The notes beneath the pieces were generated by a model that did not search any database, had not been told where the DNA came from, and saw only the letters and a program-made list of their open reading frames with translations. The translations under genes were made by a program, and so were the position numbers. Source: Phycisphaerales bacterium (lineage in GTDB: Bacteria > Planctomycetota > Phycisphaerae > Phycisphaerales > SM1A02). Taken from it: a DNA stretch of 64,000 nucleotides. The first letter of the stretch is position 1. Each line of letters starts with the position of its first letter. Positions 25,491 through 34,102 of this stretch are shown one piece after another. The stretch spans positions 1 to 64,000 of the forward strand of contig JASMLY010000044.1 of NCBI GenBank assembly GCA_030748455.1, read 5' to 3'.

Positions 25491-26159
25491 TTACTTGCGA
25501 CGACGACGGCTTGCTACACCAGCAAGACCCAATAGTGCAATTGCACCTGGAGCTGGAAGAGCAAAGTCAAATGATTGATTTAGTGATTGGAACGTTTCAC
25601 CTGCAGTATCTTTACCTTGAAGGTTGATAGTGCCAAATACGTGTGAACCTGTTCCATACATTGTAAATTGACCAACCATAACGCGAAGGTCTGCACCTGC
25701 AGCACCCTGAGCGTCGTCTGGAGTTACGAACCAAGTACCGTTATCAGTGTTGATAGCGCCACCAGCTTCAAAATCTGTCCAGTCAATACCAATGTTTAAC
25801 ATTGCATTGTCTACTTGATCTTCAAGACCAATTGTTACCCAACTGTCATAGACAAGGTCTGGAGCAAGTGGGTAGAACGCTGGGTTGATACCAGTACTTA
25901 CTGCATCACCAAAATCTGATTGGAAAAATCCACCATCTGAATCAATAGTAAGCACGTTATCAGCGTTGCCGAAAACTGCGTCAAGTCGATCAGCTTCGTT
26001 GTCGAAGTCTGCGTAAATACGTGCAGTCCATGTACCTGCTTGAGCACCGTCACCGACTTGTTCGATCACTTCGTAGCTCAAACCTGTATAGTCTGCCATA
26101 GCTGTAGTCGCAAGAAGCGATCCAGCTACGATTGTCATTGAAAGCGTTTTGATATTCAT
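25491..26159 (-). CDS. Exported protein with PEP-CTERM-like sorting signal
   Basis: The 222-residue product has an N-terminal signal peptide (MNIKTLSMTIVAG..., cleavage near AMA-D) and ends in PAPGAIALLGLAG followed by a run of arginines and a lysine. This is a PEP-CTERM-type signal: short Pro motif, membrane helix, basic cluster. Such proteins are processed by exosortase and placed on the surface or in exopolysaccharide. The middle is acidic and beta-rich, with no catalytic motif seen. The start at 26159 is set by a strong AGGAAGGAA box just upstream; an ATG eight codons earlier would encode that box. No exosortase gene is in this window. An unusually structured region lies upstream. Confidence 0.88.
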   Translation of the reverse strand: MNIKTLSMTIVAGSLLATTAMADYTGLSYEVIEQVGDGAQAGTWTARIYADFDNEADRLDAVFGNADNVLTIDSDGGFFQSDFGDAVSTGINPAFYPLAPDLVYDSWVTIGLEDQVDNAMLNIGIDWTDFEAGGAINTDNGTWFVTPDDAQGAAGADLRVMVGQFTMYGTGSHVFGTINLQGKDTAGETFQSLNQSFDFALPAPGAIALLGLAGVASRRRRK

Positions 26160-26542
26160 GAGCTTTCCTTCCTTTTCATTCATTCCTGTTCTAGATCTAG
26201 AAAAAAACGTTAATGTTGGTGGGTGATTGCTTCAGCTCAGAGCTGACTTGAACGATCGAAGCGCCCATCCATGTTCCCCAACGGGAGAGTTATTCGCATA
26301 AAAGCATGGTCGGTTCCCACAACCTTGCCCTGCGGGCTCACTCGATGAGGTTTGTGCTAGAACACCATGCCTAGCAACAGGTTGAAGATAGCGGAACTTC
26401 CCGTTGAGTCAACATATTTACCCATTTTTATGGAAATAAATCGCGAAAAAACAGGTCCCATTTGCCTAAATTACCAAAAACATCCTCGATATTCCCAGAA
26501 CTCACCTGCGAGAAAATTATTCACTCTCTGTGCGTTTTCTCA
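26160..26542 (-). promoter_or_regulatory. Long structured upstream region of the PEP-CTERM-type gene
   Basis: This 383-bp gap holds the ribosome binding site (26164-26174) and several inverted repeats. The largest is GCATGGT (26304-26310) with ACCATGC (26364-26370), enclosing GTTC/GAAC (26313-26316/26360-26363), CACAACCT with AGGTTTGTG (26318-26325/26348-26356, one bulge) and GCCC-TGC-GGGC (26327-26337). TCAGCT-CAG-AGCTGA follows nearer the gene (about 26232-26246). The folds would lie in a 5' leader if transcription starts beyond 26370. No known riboswitch was recognised. No terminator was seen after the miaB stop at 26543. Confidence 0.4.
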
Positions 26543-28093
26543 TCATGGGCAAAGTTGACCCACTAGGAGTAGAGGGGCAGAATCTGTAATCTCGACAGTG
26601 ACATTTTTTCCAAGGTATGCGTTTGGATCAGCATCGTGGGGAAGGTCAAACACACAGATCAAATCACCCCGAGTTCGACCTGATAACTGAATCGTTGGCT
26701 TTTCCCACTTCAATTCAATTCCTGCATTTTTGGTTGTTCGAGGGCTCAACCGTTCAACGAACACCTCCACCGCTCGTCCCTTGTAGGAGGCGTGAACGTC
26801 TGCACTGATCTCACTCCCAAGAGCGAGCAATGCGTTAAGTCGTTCACGTTTGATCTCCCGAGAAATGTCATCTTCGAACCTATCGATCGCCACTGTACCG
26901 GGTCTTGGTGAGTAATGAAATACAAAGTTATTTTTAAACCGTACACGATTGAGGAGTTCCCTTGTCGCCTCATAATCAGCATCCGTTTCTGTGGGGAACC
27001 CAACGATTAGGTCGCCTGCGATCTCTACATCAGGAATAATCGAGCGAGCGCGTTCTATAAATTTGTAATATTCCTCGACTGTATATCCCCTGTTCATCAA
27101 TTTCAGAATTCTGTTGGATCCAGATTGAGCGGGGACATGCAAATAGTTACAGATCCTAGGGCAATCTCGCATAGTTTCAAGGATGTCATCACCAAAATCT
27201 TTTGGATAACTTGTGACAAAACGAAGGCGTTCAATGGCAGATACTTCATCATGTATTCTGCGCAACAATTTTGCAAATGTCGTCGTGTTCTGGTCATCAG
27301 ATGTGTCATCAGAGAACGCTTTTACACTCGGACCAACCTGTGGAACCTCACGACCATCGACAGAAACTGCCAACCCATGGGAATACCTGTAATGGTTTAC
27401 TGTTTGACCGAGAAGGGTCACTTCGATCACCCCAGCATGGGCAAGTTTTTTACACTCCTCAACAATCGAATCTGGTGATCGGTGTACTTCAGCGCCTCTG
27501 GTGTTTGGGACCACGCAGTATGTGCAAAACTTGTTGCACCCTCGTGTAATACGGACATACGCAGATCGGGTAGATAGATTCGCATCAGGGTCAAACGCCC
27601 TTGAAAGGTCAAGTAGCTCAAGATTATCCTCAGCAGCTGACAAAGGAGCTGTTCGTCTTGAAGTGTTGCCCTGCAATGCTACGCGGTGCGCGGTTGAAAC
27701 TCGTTCACCAGCAACTGCATTTTGAATAAGCAATGGCAATTTATCAAGTTCCCCCGGTCCACATAGAAAATCTATCTGAGGATACGATCCAAGAAGTTTC
27801 TTGCCTTCTCGTTCCGGCAAGCAGCCCAACATGCCAATGACAACTTCCCTTCCCTCCTTTTTTTCGAGACCGAGTTCTCCGATCCTGCTGAGAACTTTGT
27901 TTTCTGCTTGCTCGCGAACACTACAAGTATTGAAGAGCACAATATTGGCTGAGGACCGCTCATTTTGGAACGAATACCCAATGGCAGATAGTTGGCCTGC
28001 GATCAGTTCACTATCAAGTTCATTCATTTGGCAACCGAACGTTTCTAAAAAAATGCTCTTTGTTGCAGGAGGTTGTACGGGAGTATCTTCCAT
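26543..28093 (-). CDS. miaB: tRNA-2-methylthio-N6-isopentenyladenosine synthase MiaB
   Basis: A radical-SAM methylthiotransferase that adds a methylthio group at A37 of tRNAs reading UNN codons. In order: an UPF0004 domain with cluster cysteines in ETFGCQMNELDSE, FNTCSVREQAE and MLGCLPERE; the radical-SAM motif CNKFCTYCVVP; and a C-terminal TRAM domain (GRTRGDLICVF...GKNVTVEI). At 516 residues it exceeds the usual 440-475. The excess is an insert after LGQTVNHY of about 40 residues, rich in Asp and Ser (near residues 235-275), and a linker after GELDKLP. The start at 28093 agrees with the family. It is divergent from ftsW with a short shared promoter region. Confidence 0.93.
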   Translation of the reverse strand: MEDTPVQPPATKSIFLETFGCQMNELDSELIAGQLSAIGYSFQNERSSANIVLFNTCSVREQAENKVLSRIGELGLEKKEGREVVIGMLGCLPEREGKKLLGSYPQIDFLCGPGELDKLPLLIQNAVAGERVSTAHRVALQGNTSRRTAPLSAAEDNLELLDLSRAFDPDANLSTRSAYVRITRGCNKFCTYCVVPNTRGAEVHRSPDSIVEECKKLAHAGVIEVTLLGQTVNHYRYSHGLAVSVDGREVPQVGPSVKAFSDDTSDDQNTTTFAKLLRRIHDEVSAIERLRFVTSYPKDFGDDILETMRDCPRICNYLHVPAQSGSNRILKLMNRGYTVEEYYKFIERARSIIPDVEIAGDLIVGFPTETDADYEATRELLNRVRFKNNFVFHYSPRPGTVAIDRFEDDISREIKRERLNALLALGSEISADVHASYKGRAVEVFVERLSPRTTKNAGIELKWEKPTIQLSGRTRGDLICVFDLPHDADPNAYLGKNVTVEITDSAPLLLVGQLCP

Positions 28094-28166
28094 CTTGAAT
28101 TGCGTAGTATGACGTAAAATTGTGAAGATTGTGCTTTCCCTAGCGATTGGGTCGATATCTGAGTTG

Positions 28167-29306
28167 ATGAGAGCAGGTCAAGGTGTCGTCATTTTGTCAG
28201 TACTGTTATTGATGCTCGGAGTAGTAATGGTGAACTCCGCTGGCGCGTCAGTCACTAATGCTCCACTGACGCTCAAAGAAATGTTACTCAGTAGACCAGC
28301 CATGCTCGCGGTTTTTGCAATCGGTGCCATGTGGCTCGGAAGTCGGTTTCCGCTGCATCTTTTTCAAACCCGATGGTTTGGAATGTCAATCATTCTTTGG
28401 GGTGTGTTGCTTTCTGTGCTGCTCCTGTTGGCAGTGTACATCCCTGGAATCGGCAGAAGAATCAATGCAGCAAATCGCTGGATTGATCTTGGTGGTTTCG
28501 CCTTTCAACCAAGTGAAATCGCAAAGTGGGTACTGGTTGCAGCGGTCGCTTGGTGGGGAACAAATAGGGCAACAAAAATCACCTCGATCAAAGAGGGATT
28601 TTTTCCTGCGGTGCTCGTGCTGAGTGGCATTTGTGGAATAATTGCAGTCGAAGATTTGGGAACTGCAGTACTCATTTTTGGGGTGGCATGCATCGTATTG
28701 TTCGCAGCAGGATGCAAAACATGGCACTTTGTCTCACTTCTTCCATTTGGATTGGCGGCGCTTGTGGGACTGATTGTGATGAGCCCATATCGCATCGATC
28801 GACTCCGCGCGTTCTTGGATCCTTACGATGATCCTGGCGATATTGGGTACCACATTGTCCAATCTCTCACTGCAATTTCAAATGGTGGAATCCCAGGGCT
28901 AGGGTTGGGGCATGGGGTGTATAAGTTTGGGTACTTGCCAGAAGATACGACCGACTTCATATTCTCTGTGATTTGTGAAGAACTTGGTGTTGTGGGTGCA
29001 GGAGCTGTCATCTGTTTGTACGCAGGTATTCTGATTTTGAGTTTTTCTATTATTCGACGGTGTAGAGATTCGTTCCTGCAACTTCTTATTCTTGGTATTA
29101 CAACAACAGTTGGTTTGCAAGCGAGTATGAACATCCTTGTCGTTACGTCACTCGCACCGACAAAGGGGATCGCCCTGCCGCTTCTTAGTAACGGTGGGAC
29201 AGGTTGGTTGCTTACTGCATTTTGTATCGGTTTGGTGAATGCAGTAGACAGATCGACCTGCGCGGAAAATTTAGATTCACAACTTTGGCAACCATCCCAT
29301 GCCTAA
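28167..29306 (+). CDS. ftsW: FtsW/RodA/SpoVE-family lipid II polymerase
   Basis: A SEDS glycosyltransferase that polymerises lipid II into glycan strands. The 379-residue protein has about ten membrane segments; visible conserved parts are INAANRWIDLGGFAFQPSEIAKW, the large periplasmic loop with FLDPYDDPGDIGYHIVQS, ending in GHGVYKFGYLPEDTTDFIFSVICEELG, and the late PLLSNGGTGWLL. The overlap of 8 bp with murG supports FtsW (division) over RodA. The start is uncertain: ATG at 28167 (MRAGQGVVIL) fits the family opening, while a GTG at 28122 adds 15 residues. A partner transpeptidase gene is not adjacent. Confidence 0.9.
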   Translation: MRAGQGVVILSVLLLMLGVVMVNSAGASVTNAPLTLKEMLLSRPAMLAVFAIGAMWLGSRFPLHLFQTRWFGMSIILWGVLLSVLLLLAVYIPGIGRRINAANRWIDLGGFAFQPSEIAKWVLVAAVAWWGTNRATKITSIKEGFFPAVLVLSGICGIIAVEDLGTAVLIFGVACIVLFAAGCKTWHFVSLLPFGLAALVGLIVMSPYRIDRLRAFLDPYDDPGDIGYHIVQSLTAISNGGIPGLGLGHGVYKFGYLPEDTTDFIFSVICEELGVVGAGAVICLYAGILILSFSIIRRCRDSFLQLLILGITTTVGLQASMNILVVTSLAPTKGIALPLLSNGGTGWLLTAFCIGLVNAVDRSTCAENLDSQLWQPSHA

Positions 29307-30378
29307 CATTTTGATTGCAGGTGGAGGGAGTGGTGGGCATGTTGCACCTGCAATCGCTGTAGGTGAAGCACTCGTTGAGAGAGATTGCGACGTACTACTT
29401 GCCCATTCGACGAGAAGAATCGACGTTGAACTTATTCACGAAACAGCATTTGAAGCAACCCCCCTTCGAGCAATGCCATTGTCCCTCACTCCGTTGGGAT
29501 TTTGGAGTTTTTGCATTGGCTTTCTTCGAGCTGCAAACAAAACCAAGAGACTCATTCAAACACGTGACATTCGATGTGTTGTCGCGACCGGTGGGTTTGT
29601 TGCAGCCCCTGCACTATGGGCGGCACATAGGATGCAAATCCCGACTGTGTTGTTGAACTTTGATCGCCCTGCTGGGAAAGCAAACAAACTCGCATCTCGT
29701 TGGGCTGATCAGGTTCTTTCTACTGTTGCTTGGGAACACGTAAACGCCCAACTCGTACCTCCTCCATTACGTCGATGCACGATTTCTAAAGATGATCAAA
29801 GAAAAAACAGAGTAGCGCTTGGACTAGATCCTTCATTAATGACCCTCATTGTTACTGGAGCTTCGCAAGGAGCTGAAACACTAAACGAGCTCGTTCCGGC
29901 GTTAGCAACGAAAGCGCCAACTGTATTCAAAAACTGGCAAATTTTCCATCTCTCTGGTCCAAATAAAGCGGTTGAAGTAAGAGATGCGTATGAAAAATCA
30001 GGCGTCAAGTTTGTTGTCCAAGAATTCACACATGAAATGGGTGCAGTTTGGGGCGCAGCTGATTTTGCAATTACACGGGGAGGTGCAAATACAATTGCAG
30101 AGATTGCGTTTAACGCTGTGCCAAGTATCGTACTGCCATATCCATTCCACACTGATGACCACCAACGAACCAATGCACTGCCACTTGCAGATCTTGGTGG
30201 TGTTCTCATTGAAACAGATCATACATCGCTGCATGGGAACATTCATGAGGGTGGCCAGAGAATAGTTGCACTCTTACAAAACCATGAACAGCGCTTCAAA
30301 ATGCAACAAGCACTTGCGCTCGAAGCCCCCATCAACGGCGCCTCAGTCATTGCAGACGCCGTCCTTTCTTCGATCTAA
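29299..30378 (+). CDS. murG: UDP-GlcNAc:undecaprenyl-PP-MurNAc-pentapeptide transferase MurG
   Basis: MurG adds GlcNAc to lipid I to form lipid II on the inner face of the membrane. The 359-residue GT-B protein starts with the glycine-rich loop GGGSGGH (residues 8-14), has VVATGGFVAAPALWAA for the second loop, and in the C-terminal half TRGGANTIAEIAFNAVPSIVLPYPF with the UDP-GlcNAc binding glutamate and glycine residues. The gene overlaps the ftsW stop by 8 bp, so synthesis and polymerisation of lipid II are coupled genetically. The rest of the usual mur/fts cluster is absent here. A 12-bp repeat array begins 15 bp after the stop. Confidence 0.95.
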   Translation: MPNILIAGGGSGGHVAPAIAVGEALVERDCDVLLAHSTRRIDVELIHETAFEATPLRAMPLSLTPLGFWSFCIGFLRAANKTKRLIQTRDIRCVVATGGFVAAPALWAAHRMQIPTVLLNFDRPAGKANKLASRWADQVLSTVAWEHVNAQLVPPPLRRCTISKDDQRKNRVALGLDPSLMTLIVTGASQGAETLNELVPALATKAPTVFKNWQIFHLSGPNKAVEVRDAYEKSGVKFVVQEFTHEMGAVWGAADFAITRGGANTIAEIAFNAVPSIVLPYPFHTDDHQRTNALPLADLGGVLIETDHTSLHGNIHEGGQRIVALLQNHEQRFKMQQALALEAPINGASVIADAVLSSI

Positions 30379-30392
30379 CACCACGACCCTTC

Positions 30393-30584
30393 GTCTGAGC
30401 ATTACACAGAGGTATGCTCAGACGTATGGTCTGAGGTATGCACAGAGGTATACACAGAGGTATACACAGAGGTATGCACAGAGGTATGCACAGAGGTATA
30501 CACAGAGGTATGCACAGAGGTATGCACAGAGGTATACACAGAGGTATGCTCAGAGGTATGGTCTGACGTATGCTCAGAGGTGAT
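30393..30584. repeat. 12-bp tandem repeat array with DnaA-box-like cores
   Basis: Fifteen consecutive 12-bp units run from 30405 to 30584 with a degenerate one before. The main unit is CACAGAGGTATR (R = A or G). Across unit joints the sequence GTATRCACA appears nine times in direct orientation, differing from the DnaA box TTATNCACA only at the first base. Units 5-12 follow an A-G-G order, giving a 36-bp higher-order repeat. Edge units differ: CTCAGAC-GTATG-GTCTGAG (30417-30435) is a perfect inverted repeat, and a similar imperfect one is at 30549-30579. An AT-rich stretch (30614-30676) adjoins the right side. All three frames stay open through the array on both strands, which creates spurious reading frames. 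Confidence 0.95.
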
Positions 30585-30705
30585 GGATGGGGTGAGACAG
30601 TTCGAGGGTGCGATGAGGTTTTTTTGATAAAAAATGCGTTTTCGGTGGATTTTATGGATTTTTGATATTACCTTTGATGAAGGAATCCCAGACTGGGAAG
30701 AACGC

Positions 30706-31149
30706 ATGAGAGAAGATACGAGTACAAGCGAGGCACGATGCATTGTCCTGACACCAAAAGAAGGCGTAGATGCAGCATGTCGAATCATTCAAAGGCTTGA
30801 ATTGAAAGCACATATTGAGCATTGCCCTCTTCTTGCATTGTCCGAATTAGTACTCATGCATCAGTTGAACCGAAATGACGCCGCATGGAACGCTGCACCA
30901 AAGCCAACTGTGCTAATACTCATCAACACCGACGCTATCGAAGGTGTTGCTGATCTTCAACGAGCATTGGCGCACTATCTTCCAGACGTTGAAATCTCCA
31001 CTCTAAAGGATGGGCAAATACAATCAGTAAAAGATCAATCACATCTTGTTGACAATCTAGAAGAACCTCCGATTATTCATGCCGAATCTGTTGATCCAGA
31101 TGAACTTTCAATGCTACTCGATTCAACAGAGTTGGGAACCGAAGAATGA
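30706..31149 (+). CDS. Hypothetical protein, possible degenerate receiver-like domain
   Basis: A 147-residue soluble protein. It has alternating strands and helices (CIVLTPKEGVDAACRIIQRL..., TVLILINTD, DVEISTLKDG) that suggest a Rossmann-like alpha/beta domain similar to a response receiver, but without a clear phosphoacceptor Asp set. The C-terminal 40 residues are acidic. The start at 30706 has a GGAAG box upstream; an ATG at 30634 lies in the AT-rich stretch beside the repeat array and has none. It overlaps the GGDEF gene by 4 bp (ATGA), so the two are coupled. Function is not known; a partner of the cyclase is possible. Confidence 0.7.
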   Translation: MREDTSTSEARCIVLTPKEGVDAACRIIQRLELKAHIEHCPLLALSELVLMHQLNRNDAAWNAAPKPTVLILINTDAIEGVADLQRALAHYLPDVEISTLKDGQIQSVKDQSHLVDNLEEPPIIHAESVDPDELSMLLDSTELGTEE

Positions 31150-32399
31150 GTGAAGTTCGAGACACAAGAGGAACGATGCTATTCGTAGGGTCATTTGATT
31201 CTGAACTGATCGCTGGTATAGAGCAACCAACAAACAACGTGAATACGTTGTTTGATGTATTGGGTGAGTTAGCAGTGAGTAGTGCAAAAGAAAACATAGA
31301 CGCCATTGTGATCGATGACCATCTGTTAACAGGCGATAGTGATTCATCATTTGACGCGATCAGACGAGTGGACCCTTTTCCGATTCTCGTAGTAACAGGA
31401 GAATCAAAACACCATCAACTTGCAGATATTTGCATTCCTCGAGACACCACATCAAACCGATTGATTTCTGCAATTACAAATGCTCGCTCTCAACCAACCG
31501 CAATTCCATTTCAAGCAGATTTCGATCTCGATGATGCACTTGGCCTGATCGATCAATCAAAATCCACGCCTGATGGAAAATCACTTGGTGACGTAGACCT
31601 TGTCCGTGTTCTGTTGCACAACCCTTCACAATTTAGGAACACGCTTTTAGGATTACTCAAAGAACAAACACAATGGAAGTTTTGTGAGTTTGTCGATGAT
31701 GAAACTCGCGTTCCACACAATGCGCAACATGGACAGATTCGTTACGGGCACCAAGAGCATGGCATCCTTGTAGCAATCGGTCCAACGAAACAAGAAGTTG
31801 TACGATGGGCACGATGGGCTTCTTGTTGGCTTGAATTGCACCTTCGTCTGCGCCGAATGAAACTACTTGCGTATCAAGACGAACTATCCGGTGCATGGAA
31901 CAGAAGGTTTTTATCGACGTGCCTACGCAGAGAAATCAACCAGTGTTTAACTCAACGACGACCACTGACTGTGATGATCTTTGACATTGACAATTTTAAA
32001 AAATACAACGACCAATTTGGGCACGATGCTGGTGATGAAATCATCCGAGAAATTGTTCGTCTCCTCCGAGCTACAATCCGAAAAGGTGACCACGTCTGTA
32101 GGATTGGTGGAGATGAGTTTGCAGTGCTGTTTTGCGATCCAGAGCCCCCACGCACGCAGGGGTCAAACCACCCGACAACGGTTGAGTTCCTTGCACAACG
32201 TTTTCGTGACCAAGTTTCAAAAGCGCACTTTCCAAAACTTGGCAAAGATGGTCAGGGCTTAGTGTCGATATCTGGAGGGTTGGCAACCTTTCCTTGGGAT
32301 GGCACCGAAGTAGACCCCCTACTGCAAATGGCTGACAAGAGATTGCTTGAATCAAAACGACATGGCAAAAACACCATCACCTTTGGCAAAGAACTCTAA
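31146..32399 (+). CDS. Diguanylate cyclase (GGDEF) with N-terminal receiver-like domain
   Basis: The 417-residue protein has a C-terminal GGDEF domain (from about residue 240) with DELSGAWNRRFL, DIDNFKKYNDQFGHDAGDE and an intact active site RIGGDEFAVLF. The inhibitory RxxD site is present as RKGD, five residues before GGDEF, so product inhibition is expected. It should make cyclic di-GMP from two GTP. The first 120 residues look like a receiver-type fold (IDAIVIDDHLLTGD, PFPILVVTGES) in which DDHLL could carry an acceptor Asp; the rest of the site is not clear. A middle region of unknown fold follows. It is the second gene of a three-gene unit. Confidence 0.92.
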   Translation: MSEVRDTRGTMLFVGSFDSELIAGIEQPTNNVNTLFDVLGELAVSSAKENIDAIVIDDHLLTGDSDSSFDAIRRVDPFPILVVTGESKHHQLADICIPRDTTSNRLISAITNARSQPTAIPFQADFDLDDALGLIDQSKSTPDGKSLGDVDLVRVLLHNPSQFRNTLLGLLKEQTQWKFCEFVDDETRVPHNAQHGQIRYGHQEHGILVAIGPTKQEVVRWARWASCWLELHLRLRRMKLLAYQDELSGAWNRRFLSTCLRREINQCLTQRRPLTVMIFDIDNFKKYNDQFGHDAGDEIIREIVRLLRATIRKGDHVCRIGGDEFAVLFCDPEPPRTQGSNHPTTVEFLAQRFRDQVSKAHFPKLGKDGQGLVSISGGLATFPWDGTEVDPLLQMADKRLLESKRHGKNTITFGKEL

Positions 32400-33225
32400 A
32401 CCATCTCTATCTAACTCTCTTGACATCAACAATTTCGGTCGAATTCTTGTACTGTCAGATCTACATCTCTGTAAAAGACTCTCAACTATTGATGATGTGG
32501 ATCAACTTCGACCACTTTGGCAAGGGGTCGACACACTCATTCTCAACGGTGATACCGAGGAATCATATTCCAAAAAGTATGCCAAAGATTCACAAGCAAA
32601 AACAAAAGAACTCTTAGCCCTAGCAAGCAGTGACGGAGTAGATGTCGTGTTCCTTAATGGAAATCACGACCCGATGATCAGTGACAATCACGCGATCAAG
32701 ATACATAATGATTCCATTCTCATTATGCATGGGCATGCTGTGTTTCCAGAAGTTGCACCTTGGACATGGTACGCAAAAAAAATTATTGCGCACCGCAAAC
32801 AGGTATTGGCAGAACTTGGGAACAGTTATGAAGCACAGTTACACTCCACACAAATTGTTTCTGACAGATCTGCGAAAAGTAGAGCTATAAAAAACAGACC
32901 AAGTTTACTCGGTATACCGTACAGAACCGTGTGGTGCATTATCAAAATATTACATACGTGGCATCGATTTTCTCGAATCACCGATGCGTGGGTTTCTCAG
33001 TATTCTCCAAAGTCTAAGTTTGTAGTTGTTGGCCACACACATCACGCAGGCATTTGGGAAACGAAAAACCGAGTCATCATTAACACAGGATGTTTTGGGT
33101 TCCCAAGCCATCCCCGTGGAATTCTCATTGAGCAGAATACACTTCAAGTCTATCGAATCAAAAAACAACAGAACGAGTACGTTCTACATCAATTACTTGA
33201 CTCTTGGGATTTTGATGAAAGGTAA
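32362..33225 (+). CDS. Calcineurin-like metallophosphoesterase
   Basis: A 287-residue two-metal phosphoesterase. The motifs are complete and ordered: SDLHL (DxH), NGDTE (GD), NGNHDP (GNHD), MHGH and GHTHH. The middle has a helical insert with several basic residues (HTWHRFSR). The substrate cannot be told; relatives act on nucleotides, lipids or phosphoproteins. The ATG at 32362 overlaps the end of the GGDEF gene by 38 bp in another frame; a TTG at 32347 is possible. Its 3' end overlaps the convergent HMG-CoA lyase gene by 37 bp. Confidence 0.88.
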   Translation: MAKTPSPLAKNSKPSLSNSLDINNFGRILVLSDLHLCKRLSTIDDVDQLRPLWQGVDTLILNGDTEESYSKKYAKDSQAKTKELLALASSDGVDVVFLNGNHDPMISDNHAIKIHNDSILIMHGHAVFPEVAPWTWYAKKIIAHRKQVLAELGNSYEAQLHSTQIVSDRSAKSRAIKNRPSLLGIPYRTVWCIIKILHTWHRFSRITDAWVSQYSPKSKFVVVGHTHHAGIWETKNRVIINTGCFGFPSHPRGILIEQNTLQVYRIKKQQNEYVLHQLLDSWDFDER

Positions 33226-34100
33226 GTGCGACTGGAAAGCGGAGCATCAAGAGCGCCTTCAATTATCTTGATCGCATCAAAGAGTAGCTGTAAATCTACG
33301 CCGGTCTCAATCCCCATCTTGCTCGCGAAATAAACCAAATCTTCAGTTGCAAGGTTTCCTGCTGACCCTGGTGCGTATGGGCAACCGCCTAGCCCACCGC
33401 AAGAAGTATCGAACCTTCGTACGCCTAGTTGCATAGCAGCAAATGCATTTGCAAGCGCTGTACCTCTTGTGTCATGCAGATGCAACACGGAATCTTCTGG
33501 CTTCAATACTCCTTCAAGACCTCCGTATAGTTTTTGTATATCTAAGGGAACTGCAACTCCGATCGTTTCACCCAATGATATGTCTTCAACACCAAGATCA
33601 AGCAACGGTGCAACAACATCTCGAACTTGATTCGGCATCACTGCGCCTTCGTACGGACAAGCAATCACGCAGCTGACATACCCACGTATACCTATGCCTT
33701 TTGATTTTGCTTCATCAACGATCGGTTTCATTCGTTCGATCGAACCTGCAATTGAAGTATTAATGTTTTTCTCACAAAATGATTCGCTTGCAGAAGTTAC
33801 TAAGGCAATTTCATCAACACCAGATTTTTCAGCTTGCAACCATCCTTGTTTGTTGGGCACAAGTGCTGAATAACACACATGCTCCACTCGTTCGATTGCT
33901 TCAAAAACTTCGCTTGAATCTGCAAGTTGTGGTACCCACTGAGGGTTCACGAAAGAGGAAACTTCAATTCTCCCTAGCCCCGTCTTTGACAATGCATCGA
34001 CAAGAGCTGTTTTTAATCTTGCATCCACAATTGTTTTTTGGTTTTGCAGTCCATCTCTTGGACCAACCTCTGTAATTTCAATCGAAGTGGGTACGTGCAT
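33189..34100 (-). CDS. mvaB: Hydroxymethylglutaryl-CoA lyase
   Basis: Cleaves HMG-CoA to acetyl-CoA and acetoacetate, the last step of leucine breakdown. The 303-residue TIM-barrel protein has EVGPRDGLQNQ at the start with the metal-binding Asp, EVSSFVNPQWVPQLAD, SLGETIGVAVP, HLHDTRGTALANA with two metal histidines, and the signature GGLGGCPYAPGSAGN with the catalytic cysteine. The spacing and length are typical. Other leucine-pathway genes (methylcrotonyl-CoA carboxylase, isovaleryl-CoA dehydrogenase) are not in the window. It lies 2 bp after the ygfZ-like gene, suggesting one transcript with it and the amidotransferase gene. Confidence 0.95.
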   Translation of the reverse strand: MHVPTSIEITEVGPRDGLQNQKTIVDARLKTALVDALSKTGLGRIEVSSFVNPQWVPQLADSSEVFEAIERVEHVCYSALVPNKQGWLQAEKSGVDEIALVTSASESFCEKNINTSIAGSIERMKPIVDEAKSKGIGIRGYVSCVIACPYEGAVMPNQVRDVVAPLLDLGVEDISLGETIGVAVPLDIQKLYGGLEGVLKPEDSVLHLHDTRGTALANAFAAMQLGVRRFDTSCGGLGGCPYAPGSAGNLATEDLVYFASKMGIETGVDLQLLFDAIKIIEGALDAPLSSRTYLSSKSQESSN

Positions 34101-34102
34101 GC

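Noticed and set aside
26160..26542. Cyclic di-GMP riboswitch upstream of the PEP-CTERM-type gene
   Set aside because: An AGGGCAA-like string occurs on the minus strand, but the other conserved parts of the GEMM core are missing.
30266..30583. Open frame on the plus strand encoding TQRYAQRY repeats
   Set aside because: It overlaps the murG end in another frame and is open only because 12-bp repeats give four-codon periods without stops. No ribosome binding site is present.
30393..30584. Possible CRISPR array
   Set aside because: The units are contiguous 12-mers without unique spacers, and no cas gene is near.
30402..30788. Minus-strand open frame ending in VHTSVYTS repeats
   Set aside because: Same repeat effect on the other strand; the non-repeat part is antisense to the real gene at 30706-31149.
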